Both the position numbers and the translations under genes were made by a program. A stretch of DNA of 64,000 bases from an uncultured Bacteroidales bacterium. Lineage in GTDB: Bacteria > Bacteroidota > Bacteroidia > Bacteroidales > ML635J-15. This document shows, one piece after another, positions 8,227 through 17,154 of this stretch (positions within the stretch are counted from its first letter, which is position 1; every line of letters begins with the position of its first letter). The notes below the pieces were generated by a model. That model saw only the letters and a program-made list of their open reading frames with translations, did not search any database and was not told the DNA's origin. The DNA is taken from the NCBI GenBank assembly GCA_905234755.1, contig CAJOIT010000003.1:975140-1039139 (forward strand), in the 5' to 3' direction.

Positions 8227-10703
8227 TAGCAACCTGAACTATAGAATATTATCTCATTGTCTTTCGGCAATTTACCCGGAGCAATAATTTCCTTAATCCA
8301 TTCCGGAACGCCATAACCAGGAGCTTTCTCCAGCATATCCTGCCATTCCTCATCGGTAAGTCTTGGATTACCCAACGGAATATCAAATTCCCTGTACGAC
8401 AGGACAGCTCCGCGTGTCAACCAAAGTTTTCCATCAATCTCCACGATGACATAAATCGTGTTGACATTTCCAGTTGCAGCATACAATATCGACTTGTCGG
8501 GATTGTTTCCCGAATTTGCAGTATAAATATCAGCTACGACTGCAACCTTGCGGTCAGCGCCTTGAATTTCATACCAATCATAGATTGGGTTTTCGGCACC
8601 AGCATTTAGCATGTCAAGTGTCAGCCACTCGAAGCTACTGCCAATGTATTCTATCTGGTTGTACTCGTTTTCGGTCAACTTCTTGCCAGCAAGTTCCTTC
8701 TCGCTCACCGATTTGAGGAACTGTGCCTTTTCGCGCATATTATCAGTTATATCCTTTGCCTTTGCTGTAAGCATTCCATTGGCTTTCAGCACATTCTCGG
8801 TCTTATCAAGCAACTCGAGAGCCTTGTTCCAATATGCCAGATTCGGCTCAACATATCCAACAACAACAGGTTCAGGCAACTCTTCGCCACCACCGCACTC
8901 GGCACCCATCGGCTGTTCTCCGTACAATATGCAGTCGTGCTTGAGTTCGCTCCACGATGCCAAAGCCGCATTTAGGTTCTTCTTTGCCCACTGGAAAGTC
9001 TTCATGAAATACGGATGACGCGAATCCTTCTCAAGCAATGTGTTGAGCGACTGCATCCACTTGTTGTACATAGTAGCATCCCAGTTGACATTCTTCATAG
9101 CCTTCTTAACTTTTTCAAATTCAGAAACATAATCCGGCCACTTTTTATCTTCCTGATATTCATCAATTAGAATCTTGTATGCATCATCGCTACCGAAAGC
9201 AGCAAGCACATCCAAACCTTTAGGCACAGCGCGCTGAGTAGGCTTACTAATAACATCAACAAGTTCCTGAAGAATCTCATTATCAGCCAAATATCTCTGT
9301 GGCATAAGGTTAATCTTGTCAACGCATGAAGTTGCCTGCTTTGGCGAAATGCGATTCTGCTGGTCTGCAATTTTCTTTATCGTAGAGCGGAACTTCTTCA
9401 TTTCGGAACTATTGCCCAAAATCTTTTCGGCTGTCAGGTTAGACTTTGCCATTTCCTGCGAAAGCTGCATAACCGACACATTGTCAGGCTCGCCAACAAT
9501 GAAAGTTATAGGTTCGGTTATACCTTTATAAACTTTCTGCAAGTTGTCACTTTTCCTTATAACATCGGCATTAAGAACTGCCCTACCGAACTGAATATCA
9601 TCTTCAAGACAGAATGCAACATACTGGAACCACATCATAGACTTGAAGTAACGCTTGAACGAATCGTCACGGGTATAATGTCCGCGCGGACGGAACAAAC
9701 TATATGGGAACATAACTGCTTCATAGCCTAGAAATTCCGAAAAATTGTCGGATGCCTTGTTTACATTGCCGATTTCAACATCAAAATACTCCTTGTACTT
9801 GGCAGGAACTTCATAATTCTTGTTGTCGGTCAACAGGCTTAGACCTATTGCATAGAAAGTAGCATTAAACTCGGCAGCATCCTTAATTACAGGGTCTGAT
9901 GTGCTTTTTGCAATCTTCAGCATTTCTGAATGCATAGAGGTCGCAAAACTTTTCAGTTCGCCCATCAGCATTGTTTGCTCCAGGTCGCGAAGCAGGAAAT
10001 CGAAGTACATGTGATACAACTGCAAGTACATATCGGTGGTCACAAAGCTCGGAAAATCATGATAGTCGTTCTTCTCGTATATATGGAACAACTGATCATC
10101 CTGTCCATCTACAATTGCGAAACCGTTTTTCGAAATCAAATCCTTGAACTCGTTTTCGGCATCTTCCATCTGATACATATTTGTAACATTATTGTAATTA
10201 ACAAGATAACCATCTAGAGGATTGAAGTTAGACTTTTGCAATTCCTCTTCGCGAGCCTTGATTTTATTGATAAACTTTTCTTGTTCTGGAGTATACTTCA
10301 CGACAACAGGATCGCCCCATGCCTTCTCAATAGCAATATCCCAATACCACGATGTAGCACAATAGATATGCTGCATGAAAGCATCCTTAAAACAATAACC
10401 CTGCTGAGCTGCAAAAATATTACGCAAAATACGCAAATCGGCAAGATTTAATTGCGAAATGTCCATGTTCAAGTCCACATTGTCCTTCATATTTTCAATA
10501 TCGACATGGCAACCAGAAATATAGGTCGGCAAATCGCAGTCGAACGACATTTTCGGAGCATTGGAATTATCCGTAGTCGCCGTTTCATTTGTTTGTGCAT
10601 TTTCTTCCTCCTTGTTGCCATTCGACTTGCAACCGAAAAGCAACATTGATGTAGCCATCACTATGCATAATGCGCTGATACAAAATCTATTCATATTATT
10701 CAT
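8226..10703 (-). CDS. YARHG-DUF3160 lipoprotein
   Basis: 825 residues. A lipoprotein leader ends in LLFGC (Cys about 25), followed by an acidic Asn/Thr-rich spacer. A YARHG domain (LRILRNIFAAQQGYCF...) lies near residues 85-125, and the rest matches DUF3160, with ...FVTTDMYLQLYHMYFDFLLRDLE... and the C-terminal ...VVADIYTANSG.... The function of DUF3160 is unknown; surface or periplasmic location follows from the lipobox. The start (10703, or 10694 two codons later) overlaps or abuts the stop of the upstream gene, and its own stop overlaps the CapA-like gene, so the three are co-translated from one operon. Confidence 0.85.
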   Translation of the reverse strand: MNNMNRFCISALCIVMATSMLLFGCKSNGNKEEENAQTNETATTDNSNAPKMSFDCDLPTYISGCHVDIENMKDNVDLNMDISQLNLADLRILRNIFAAQQGYCFKDAFMQHIYCATSWYWDIAIEKAWGDPVVVKYTPEQEKFINKIKAREEELQKSNFNPLDGYLVNYNNVTNMYQMEDAENEFKDLISKNGFAIVDGQDDQLFHIYEKNDYHDFPSFVTTDMYLQLYHMYFDFLLRDLEQTMLMGELKSFATSMHSEMLKIAKSTSDPVIKDAAEFNATFYAIGLSLLTDNKNYEVPAKYKEYFDVEIGNVNKASDNFSEFLGYEAVMFPYSLFRPRGHYTRDDSFKRYFKSMMWFQYVAFCLEDDIQFGRAVLNADVIRKSDNLQKVYKGITEPITFIVGEPDNVSVMQLSQEMAKSNLTAEKILGNSSEMKKFRSTIKKIADQQNRISPKQATSCVDKINLMPQRYLADNEILQELVDVISKPTQRAVPKGLDVLAAFGSDDAYKILIDEYQEDKKWPDYVSEFEKVKKAMKNVNWDATMYNKWMQSLNTLLEKDSRHPYFMKTFQWAKKNLNAALASWSELKHDCILYGEQPMGAECGGGEELPEPVVVGYVEPNLAYWNKALELLDKTENVLKANGMLTAKAKDITDNMREKAQFLKSVSEKELAGKKLTENEYNQIEYIGSSFEWLTLDMLNAGAENPIYDWYEIQGADRKVAVVADIYTANSGNNPDKSILYAATGNVNTIYVIVEIDGKLWLTRGAVLSYREFDIPLGNPRLTDEEWQDMLEKAPGYGVPEWIKEIIAPGKLPKDNEIIFYSSGC

Positions 10704-11211
10704 TGTTTAAAATTTCAATTGAGTCATCTAATTCAAAATCACGGCAAATATACCGAATAAATTTCACACCGAAAGAACTCCACTTGTATTCTGCAACCAA
10801 AAATTTCCCATTTTTTTCTTCCTCTATGCTTCTGAGCCTTGTCTCACCATCGACTACCACCACATTAAAATCAACAACAGGTTGCCCCAACCTCGACCCC
10901 ATCCACAGCGGACGCACCTTGCCACCAAGATTGCGAAACATAAAAACGCGCTTGCGTACAATCGGGTCGAAACGAGTTTTCTTCTCCACCCCGACAATGG
11001 CATCGACAATACTATCGCCATCCATATCGCCAGTGCAAAAACGATAGACAGGAAAGCGCAACTCCCACACATCGCGACTGCTATCTGTCTCCAATACAAC
11101 ATTATACAATGAATCGTTGACCTTTTCGAGCGAAAAGCCACCATTGTCGGTTGCCGTAGCACACGAGACAAGAAGTGCCGCCACTATTGATATTACGAGT
11201 ACAGGCCTCAT
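10696..11211 (-). CDS. Small lipoprotein with FG-GAP-like repeat
   Basis: 171 residues from the ATG at 11211: lipoprotein leader MRPVLVISIVAALLVSC, then a segment RFCTGDMDGDSIVDAIVGV that matches one calcium-binding FG-GAP/integrin-type repeat. No other family feature is visible. A TACCTTTG box lies only six bases upstream, so the mRNA would be nearly leaderless; the longer frame (to 11238) would overlap the promoter. First gene of the operon with the DUF3160 and CapA-like proteins. Confidence 0.75.
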   Translation of the reverse strand: MRPVLVISIVAALLVSCATATDNGGFSLEKVNDSLYNVVLETDSSRDVWELRFPVYRFCTGDMDGDSIVDAIVGVEKKTRFDPIVRKRVFMFRNLGGKVRPLWMGSRLGQPVVDFNVVVVDGETRLRSIEEEKNGKFLVAEYKWSSFGVKFIRYICRDFELDDSIEILNNE

Positions 11212-11217
11212 AGGGTA

Positions 11218-11225
11218 CAAAGGTA
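11218..11225 (-). promoter_or_regulatory. -7 box TACCTTTG for the 11211-7225 operon
   Basis: TACCTTTG on the minus strand is six bases from the ATG at 11211, which implies a leaderless or nearly leaderless transcript. Confidence 0.6.
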
Positions 11226-11660
11226 AAGAAAATTTCAAAAAAAACGCGCAATGTCATGCTGAACTTGTTTCAGCATCTGTTTACGCGTTTTTTTGTTTCT
11301 ATGCCTTCGTCGTTTGAATGGCTACGCCGTTTATATGTTAACTTCGTTGAGGGCTACTTGTGCTGCGATGTACTGAGCGATAGCCGAAGTAAGCATAGCC
11401 GAAGTACGCCGTTCAAGTTGTTCAAAGTTTAAGGTTCAAAAGTTTAAAGTTGTTTGAGATGGTTTGAAATTGTTTGAGGTTGTTTGAATTTGCTTGCGCG
11501 AGCTAAAGGTTGGCTGTTAGCCTGCAAGCCTGTTAGCCTTTTTTGTTTGAGATGGTTTGATGATTCGATGATTCAAAAAAAACGCTTTGCAAACATCTTT
11601 TTCAAATCAAAAAACAAAAAAGCAAAAACAATTCATTATATTCGCAAAAAATTTAAAATT
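11226..11660. repeat. Repeat-rich spacer
   Basis: No gene is visible. It contains REP-like copy 4 (11237-11294), an inverted copy of the 17-bp module (11338-11354, TTAACTTCGTTGAGGGC), and low-complexity runs of 'gtttga/gttcaaag'. A frame opens at 11484 in phase with the alcohol dehydrogenase, but its codons are repeat-derived. Confidence 0.65.
11237..11294. repeat. REP-like hairpin repeat, copy 4
   Basis: Core TGCTGAA-cttgt-TTCAGCA with cgcg... / ...cgcg arms between A8 and T7 runs. The arms differ in sequence from the other copies but stay complementary. Confidence 0.75.
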
Positions 11661-12827
11661 ATGATTTACGATTTCACTTATCAAAATCCGACTAAAATAC
11701 ATTTCGGTAAAAATGCGATTGAACATCTTCCTGAAGAATTGAATAATTTCGGAAGCAACATTTTGCTCGTTTATGGCAAAAACTCAATAAAGGCAACTGG
11801 TCTTTACGACAAGATAATGAAGATATTAAGCGACTGTGGCAAAAACGTAACCGAACTTGCAGGAATAAACTCCAATCCCCGTTACTCGCAGGTAATGGCT
11901 GGTGCAAAACTCGTTCGCAACAACAACATTGACCTCATTCTAGCCGTTGGTGGTGGAAGCGTGGTTGACTGCTCCAAGGGTATTGCAGCATCGGCATACT
12001 ACGATGGTGATGCTTGGGAGCATTACTGGGAACAGCAGGGACCTATTGAGAACAAGGTTGTTGCAGTGGCTTCGGTGCTTACGATGACTGGAACCGCTTC
12101 GGAAATGAATACTGGTTCGGTAATCACCAACGAGGACAAAAAGCTGAAACTCGGACGAGTATTCCCCTTCCCCGACCTTTGCCCAAAATTTTCGATCCTA
12201 AACCCAGAATACACATATACCGTTCCTAAGATTCAGATGGTCAGTGGCATAGCCGACATTTTCTCTCACCTCATGGAACAATATTTCGGTGGCGATGATG
12301 ACTGTACAAGCGACTACCTGCTCGAAGGCGTTATGCTTTCGCTGATAAATTCGTCGCGAAAGGCAATTGTCGATACAAAGGATTACGAAGCACGAAGCAA
12401 CATAATGTGGTGTGCAACAATGGGTTTGAACAAGATTCTTGCCTTGTCGAAGATGCAGGACTGGGAAGTTCACATGATTGAGCATCAGCTTGGCGCATAC
12501 ACCGACTGCCCGCACGGAATAGGACTTGCAATAATTTCGCCGGCTTATTACCGTTACATTTATAAGTTCGGCTTGCCGAAGTTTGTACGCTTTGCTAAGA
12601 ACATCTGGAAAGTTGAAGCAAGTGGCAAGACCGATGAACAAGTTGCTCTTGAAGGAATTGCCAGTCTCGAATCGTTCTTCCGCGAACTTGGAATCCCATC
12701 TACGCTCCGCGAGGTCGGTGCAACGGAGGAAATGTTGCCCTTGATTGCAAAATCGACAATTCCGGGTGGCGGATACAAGAAGATGGAAGCCGATGACATA
12801 TTGGTTGTCCTCAAGAATTGTTTCTAA
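11661..12827 (+). CDS. Iron-containing alcohol dehydrogenase (group III, butanol-dehydrogenase type)
   Basis: 388 residues. It reduces aldehydes or oxidises alcohols with NAD(P)H; family members reduce butanal or broad aldehydes. Visible: the start MIYDFTYQNPTKIHFG typical of the BdhA/YqhD group; nucleotide-binding LAVGGGSVVDCSKGIA; and metal ligands in DIFSHLMEQYF, HMIEHQLGAYTDCPHGIGLA. I set the start at 11661 because this is where family similarity begins. It stands alone. Whether it serves fermentation or aldehyde detoxification cannot be decided. Confidence 0.93.
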   Translation: MIYDFTYQNPTKIHFGKNAIEHLPEELNNFGSNILLVYGKNSIKATGLYDKIMKILSDCGKNVTELAGINSNPRYSQVMAGAKLVRNNNIDLILAVGGGSVVDCSKGIAASAYYDGDAWEHYWEQQGPIENKVVAVASVLTMTGTASEMNTGSVITNEDKKLKLGRVFPFPDLCPKFSILNPEYTYTVPKIQMVSGIADIFSHLMEQYFGGDDDCTSDYLLEGVMLSLINSSRKAIVDTKDYEARSNIMWCATMGLNKILALSKMQDWEVHMIEHQLGAYTDCPHGIGLAIISPAYYRYIYKFGLPKFVRFAKNIWKVEASGKTDEQVALEGIASLESFFRELGIPSTLREVGATEEMLPLIAKSTIPGGGYKKMEADDILVVLKNCF

Positions 12828-12925
12828 AATTTATTAATTAATGTTGTCTGATATAACATACTTCTGTAAATCGTTCAATATTAAGCAATTTGTATTAATT
12901 CAGAATGTTATGATTTCCCTTGTTC

Positions 12926-13085
12926 GTCATTCCACAAGTCAGAACATACACGCGATACGGAATGTAGAGCGTTGTAATGTTCGACTATGCGGAATCTCAT
13001 ATAGTAGTACTAATAAAGGAGATTCCGCACAAACGAGTTCACACGACACGTTCCTTAGTCGGTTCTCTCTGTTTTGCGGAATGAC
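12926..13085. mobile_element. MITE-like element, copy A
   Basis: A 160-bp element bounded by GTCATTCC ... GCGGAATGAC inverted ends, with a central 11-bp perfect hairpin (12988-12998 and 13019-13029, TGCGGAATCTC / GAGATTCCGCA). A related copy in the opposite orientation lies at 22079-22235. It encodes no protein I believe in. It looks like a non-autonomous mobile or structured repeat. Confidence 0.65.
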
Positions 13086-13124
13086 GATTAGAGAGTTTTG
13101 TGGACAATAATAAAAAATGTGCGT

Positions 13125-13964
13125 ATGAAAAAAATTCTCGTAAACATAGCAATGTCGTTGATGGTTGTTGCATTAGTTTTTTCGTGTGCCAACAATGAAA
13201 ATGCTGACAATCAGGTTGAAGAACCAAAGACCGAAACCGATACAATCTGTAGCGCACCGCTAATTGCATTGCAGGACTGCCAGCAGCAGATGTCTGCCGA
13301 ACTATTTGCTGGTCAAGACGATGAGTTGTTGAAGAAGATTTTGCCAGATGGAAAGGCTGAGGCTTCGATAAATGTTTTCATGCAGGAGCGTGGTGAAAGG
13401 ATTGTGCTTTTTGATGCAGGACTTGGTGCTTCGCGCAATGGTCGTCTGCTCGCAAACTTGGATTCTGTAGGCGTGTTGCCAGACGAGATAACCGACATCT
13501 GCATAACCCATTTTCACGGCGACCATATCGGTGGACTTCTCTCTCCCGAAGGCGAGGCTGTTTTCAAGAATGCAAAGTTGCACTTTTCCGACTTGGAATT
13601 GGAAGCTTGGACAATTGGCGCATTGAAGGATAAAAACGAAATGGTTGAAAAGATGCTTTTCGCGTACGAGGGAAGGTGCGAAACTTTTCAGGCTGGTGAT
13701 ACGATTGTTGACGGAATCGTAACAATCGCAGCACCAGGACACACTCCAGGACATACAATGTACGACATTGGTGATGTCATTGTCGTGGGCGACCTTATGC
13801 ACGCGGTGGCCTTGCAGGTTGAACATCCCGAATTTTCGGCAGCATACGATTTCGACCAGGCGCTTGCATCGGAAACAAGAAAGGCAATGCTCGAAATTGC
13901 AAGGACTTCGCACAAGCCATTGGCTGGAATGCATTTCCCTGCACCATTCATAATTGAACTTTGA
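13125..13964 (+). CDS. Metallo-beta-lactamase-fold lipoprotein
   Basis: 279 residues. A lipoprotein leader (MKKILVNIAMSLMVVALVFSC) is followed by a metallo-hydrolase domain: LFDAGLG, ITHFHGDHIGG (HxHxDH zinc site), APGHTPGHTMYDIG, VVGDLMHAV. It resembles periplasmic MBL-fold hydrolases (QuiP/AiiA-like lactonases, other esterases); the substrate is unknown. The next gene begins five bases after its stop, so the two are co-transcribed. Confidence 0.88.
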   Translation: MKKILVNIAMSLMVVALVFSCANNENADNQVEEPKTETDTICSAPLIALQDCQQQMSAELFAGQDDELLKKILPDGKAEASINVFMQERGERIVLFDAGLGASRNGRLLANLDSVGVLPDEITDICITHFHGDHIGGLLSPEGEAVFKNAKLHFSDLELEAWTIGALKDKNEMVEKMLFAYEGRCETFQAGDTIVDGIVTIAAPGHTPGHTMYDIGDVIVVGDLMHAVALQVEHPEFSAAYDFDQALASETRKAMLEIARTSHKPLAGMHFPAPFIIEL

Positions 13965-13968
13965 CACG

Positions 13969-14439
13969 ATGACTGACAAGGAACAGAAATATGAAGAGCT
14001 TGTAGCGCAGGCAAAGGCACTGTCGGACACGGAAAACGACGAGATTGCTCTTATGGCAAATGTAGCGGCGATTATTCACGGGACATTTCATTTCTGGTGG
14101 ACTGGCTTTTATCGTATTGTAGGTGAAGAACTTGTGCTTGGACCATTTCAAGGACCGCTGGCTTGCACGCGTATAAAGTTCGGTCGAGGAGTTTGTGGAA
14201 CTGCGTGGAAAGAAAAACGCACTATAGTTGTCGATGATGTAGAACAATTCAAAGGACACATTGCATGCAGCAGCGCATCGAAAAGCGAGATTGTTGTGCC
14301 GATTTTTTGCAACGGTGAAGTTTTTGCCGTTCTTGACATTGACAGCGAAAAACTCGCGACATTCGATGATACAGACAAAAAATACCTAGAAAAGATTACA
14401 ACGCTTTATCTGTCGCCAAAATCGACATTCTTAAGATAG
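13969..14439 (+). CDS. msrC: Free methionine-(R)-sulfoxide reductase (GAF domain)
   Basis: 156 residues, a single GAF domain. It reduces free methionine-R-sulfoxide in the cytoplasm. The signature is clear: QGPLACTRIKFGRGVCGTAW and GHIACSSASKSEIVVPI carry the three cysteines of the fRMsr family, followed by VLDIDSEKLATFDDTD. It lies directly behind the lipoprotein hydrolase. Its last 34 bases overlap the end of the convergent DUF3109 gene. Confidence 0.9.
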   Translation: MTDKEQKYEELVAQAKALSDTENDEIALMANVAAIIHGTFHFWWTGFYRIVGEELVLGPFQGPLACTRIKFGRGVCGTAWKEKRTIVVDDVEQFKGHIACSSASKSEIVVPIFCNGEVFAVLDIDSEKLATFDDTDKKYLEKITTLYLSPKSTFLR

Positions 14440-14996
14440 TCGGCGGCAACGCACATTTCCTTGTACCACTCTTCACCATATTTGCGGATTAGCGGTTCCT
14501 TCAAATACTCGAAAATCTTTATATTGCGCTCGTTGCCGAGCTTTACCGCATCCTTGCATATATTCCACACATCATAATTTACTGCCTCAAACGATGCATA
14601 TCTCTTAACCCTTATCGGGTACAGGTGGCACGAAATCGGCTTGCGAAAATCGACAAGGCCTTCCTCCCACGCCTTTTCTATCTCGCAATAAATGATGCCA
14701 TCTGAATTTTGATTGGCAAACACACAAGCACCAGCTTTGCCAATGATAGAGGTTGTCTGTTCGCCCTCAATATCCAGCATAGAAACGCCGTTCTCATCGA
14801 TGACAGCCCTCGCCTCATCAGACAGTCGAGAATATATTTTCGGCAGAATTTCCTTCAGTTTTTCCTCCTCATCCTTTTCGAGCGGAGCACCCGAATCGCC
14901 TTCAACACAACATATTCCCTTGCATTTGGCGATGTCGCACGCGAAACATTTCCGAAAGACATCAAAATGAACTACCTTGTCATCAATCTCAATCAT
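14406..14996 (-). CDS. DUF3109 family cysteine-rich protein
   Basis: 196 residues. The protein carries CFACDIAKCKGICCVEGDSGAPL at its N-terminus and further cysteines in GACVFANQ, IYCEIE, ISCHLYPIRV and NICKDA; this matches DUF3109 (YkgJ-like putative Fe-S or zinc protein). Function unknown. I start at the ATG at 14996, since the frame upstream would need a TTG inside rnz. It follows rnz by a few bases and is likely its operon partner. Confidence 0.87.
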   Translation of the reverse strand: MIEIDDKVVHFDVFRKCFACDIAKCKGICCVEGDSGAPLEKDEEEKLKEILPKIYSRLSDEARAVIDENGVSMLDIEGEQTTSIIGKAGACVFANQNSDGIIYCEIEKAWEEGLVDFRKPISCHLYPIRVKRYASFEAVNYDVWNICKDAVKLGNERNIKIFEYLKEPLIRKYGEEWYKEMCVAADYLKNVDFGDR

Positions 14997-15000
14997 AGCA

Positions 15001-15909
15001 TCAAATTTCAATTTCTAATCCATCGCGAGCCTCAATGGCATCGGAGAAAATTGTTCTTGCTTCCGACATTATATCTAACGAAGGATAACGCGTTGAAAAA
15101 TGCCCCAAGATTAGTTTTTTTGCCGACAACGACTTTGCAAGTTCTGCCGCCTGAATTGCCGTGGTATGGCAAGTGAGTTTTGCAAGTTCGGCATCCTTAG
15201 CCATAAAAGTCGCCTCGTGATAGAGCAAATCGACGTTCTGGGCAAAATCGGACAGACGTTTCAACGGCAAAGTATCAGAGCAATAGACGTATGTTTTGGG
15301 CGAGGGCGGCAATTTGGTAACCTCGTCGCTTTTCAACAGCTTGCCATTGTCAAGTATAACATCTTCGCCACGTTTCAAGCTAACAATCTGAGCTATCGAC
15401 AAACCATATTCCTCTATGCATTCCCTGATGATGTTCCTCTCCTTCTCCACCTCTCGGAAAAGAAATCCCCAAGTCGGCTTTGTATGCACAAGTGGAAAAC
15501 TATATACTTCAAGGTTTTTGTCGCTGTGAATTAGTTGTATTCCATCTGGTTGCAAATACTTGTAGTTTACCTTGAAACCCAGGTCGTGGTCGAGCGAAGC
15601 AAAAAGCGTGGTGCAGATTTGCTCAAGTTTCTCGGGACAATATATGATAAGTTCGGTCTTGCGCCCAAGCATCGAGAATGTAGAAAGCAGACCGAAAAGT
15701 CCAAAAATATGGTCACCGTGTATGTGCGAAATAAAAATATTCCTTAGCCTTCCGAAAGGCAAGGAATATTCGCGCATTCTAATTTGTGTAGCCTCGCCGC
15801 AATCGACAAGGTATGGGGTTCCGTTGTACAGGACTGCTTGAGCCGATGTCTGCCGCTTTACTGTCGGCAAAGCACTGCTGCTACCAAGTATCCTGACAGA
15901 AAAGGGCAT
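15001..15909 (-). CDS. rnz: Ribonuclease Z
   Basis: 302 residues. A zinc-dependent endonuclease that removes the 3' trailer of tRNA precursors. Visible: the N-terminal LGSSSALPT, LVDCGEATQIRM, the zinc site SHIHGDHIFGLFGLL, YCSDTLPL, LYHEATF and LILGHFSTRY. Length and motif order are those of the short RNase Z form. Its ATG overlaps the stop of the upstream gene (TAATG), pointing to translational coupling. Confidence 0.95.
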   Translation of the reverse strand: MPFSVRILGSSSALPTVKRQTSAQAVLYNGTPYLVDCGEATQIRMREYSLPFGRLRNIFISHIHGDHIFGLFGLLSTFSMLGRKTELIIYCPEKLEQICTTLFASLDHDLGFKVNYKYLQPDGIQLIHSDKNLEVYSFPLVHTKPTWGFLFREVEKERNIIRECIEEYGLSIAQIVSLKRGEDVILDNGKLLKSDEVTKLPPSPKTYVYCSDTLPLKRLSDFAQNVDLLYHEATFMAKDAELAKLTCHTTAIQAAELAKSLSAKKLILGHFSTRYPSLDIMSEARTIFSDAIEARDGLEIEI

Positions 15910-16565
15910 TATTCTACAGTCGGTTTATCATCGTCAATGACTTCCGCCTCAGCCTCCACGGTCTCAACTTCTGAGTTTTGACCGTCAGTAAGCAGATTTT
16001 CATTGAACAACTTTATAACCTTGCGTACCATAAACGATTCGAACAACAAGAGCAAACCGAGCAGAATCATCAGTATGCCGAGCGAAATTGCCATCACCTT
16101 GTTGCCAAATTCGGGGTCGCGAATGAACAGAAAACCGAGAATGCCAACTGCCAAAAGCACAACAATCGACGAAATCAAGTAAACCAACGAAAGTTTCGAT
16201 TTCTTTTCGCGGTATACCAAAGTCAGGATAATCATCATCACTGCTCCGAGAAGAATTATTGCACCAAGTATTATGGCGAAAATCCTTGTTAACTGTTCGG
16301 CAAAGCAGAACAGCAGAACGCCACCGATAAGTGCAAAAGCGAACATTATTATCATCAACGACTTTTCAAGTTTCGAATCACCGTCCTTACTTTTTGCGAT
16401 ACGCATTACAAGCATGAACAAGCTCATAAGAGCAATAGCACCACCAGCAATCTGGATAAGGTGTTCGAAAAAGTTTTCGCCACAAACAATAGCAACAACA
16501 CCTATCAAAGCAAGGACAATACCAGTGATTGTCATCGAGTTAGCAACAAATAACGACTTTTTCAT
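15909..16565 (-). CDS. DUF308/HdeD-like membrane protein
   Basis: 218 residues with six predicted membrane helices, followed by an acidic hydrophilic tail rich in Glu (VETVEAEAEVIDDDKPTVE). The helix pattern with conserved Gly (LALIGVVAIVCG, LGAIILLGAVMMI) fits DUF308/HdeD-like proteins, whose role is unknown or acid-stress related in E. coli. It is translationally coupled to rnz. Confidence 0.75.
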   Translation of the reverse strand: MKKSLFVANSMTITGIVLALIGVVAIVCGENFFEHLIQIAGGAIALMSLFMLVMRIAKSKDGDSKLEKSLMIIMFAFALIGGVLLFCFAEQLTRIFAIILGAIILLGAVMMIILTLVYREKKSKLSLVYLISSIVVLLAVGILGFLFIRDPEFGNKVMAISLGILMILLGLLLLFESFMVRKVIKLFNENLLTDGQNSEVETVEAEAEVIDDDKPTVE

Positions 16566-16597
16566 CTTTATAAATTTTAACTATGTTATAATCAACG

Positions 16598-16629
16598 AAA
16601 AAAGCCCCAAAGACATTCATCTCGGAGCT
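16598..16629 (-). terminator. Likely terminator of rplS
   Basis: Minus-strand stem AGCTCC ... GGGGCT followed by T6. The loop is long, so it is weaker than the others. Confidence 0.55.
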
Positions 16630-16654
16630 ATATATCTTTTTCACACAATAAGAA

Positions 16655-17002
16655 TTAGAATCTCTTTTCTTTGATTCTAGCCTTCTTACCAGTAAGTTCA
16701 CGCAGATAGTAAATCTTTGCTCTGCGAACCCTACCATACTTATTAACATCAATCGAATCGATAAATGGAGATGCGATCGGGAAAACTCTTTCTACGCCGA
16801 AAGTACCCGACATCTTACGTACTGTGAAAGTAGCTGTACGTCCAGTTCCATTAAGCTGTATCACTACGCCTCTGAACTGCTGAATTCTTTCCTTATTACC
16901 TTCCTTAATCTTGTAACTTACAGTAATAGTATCACCTGCCTTGAACTTTGGGAACTCTCTTACCTGTTCCAAATTCTGTTCAACAATATTCATTAAATTC
17001 AT
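16655..17002 (-). CDS. rplS: Large ribosomal subunit protein bL19
   Basis: 115 residues, normal length. Family segments: [46 protein letters not shown] and [24 protein letters not shown] use the ATG at 17002; a GTG directly before it would add one residue. There is no Shine-Dalgarno sequence. rplS stands alone, without the usual trmD-rimM neighbours. Confidence 0.97.
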   Translation of the reverse strand: MNLMNIVEQNLEQVREFPKFKAGDTITVSYKIKEGNKERIQQFRGVVIQLNGTGRTATFTVRKMSGTFGVERVFPIASPFIDSIDVNKYGRVRRAKIYYLRELTGKKARIKEKRF

Positions 17003-17154
17003 CACGAAAACTTTTTATTATTCCTTAAATATTTTGGACTGCAATATTAGTACATTTTTTTCACATACGGCAATTTTTTGTCCGCTTTTTTGAAAAATGT
17101 TACTAACAATATCACACCAAACATAAATCATTAATTATCAATAATATAATCCGA

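Noticed and set aside
11484..11660. N-terminal extension of the Fe-alcohol dehydrogenase
   Set aside because: Repeat-derived sequence without similarity; family similarity starts at the ATG 11661.
12841..13110. ORF of 89 codons between the alcohol dehydrogenase and the lipoprotein hydrolase
   Set aside because: It runs through the MITE-like element and has no coding features.
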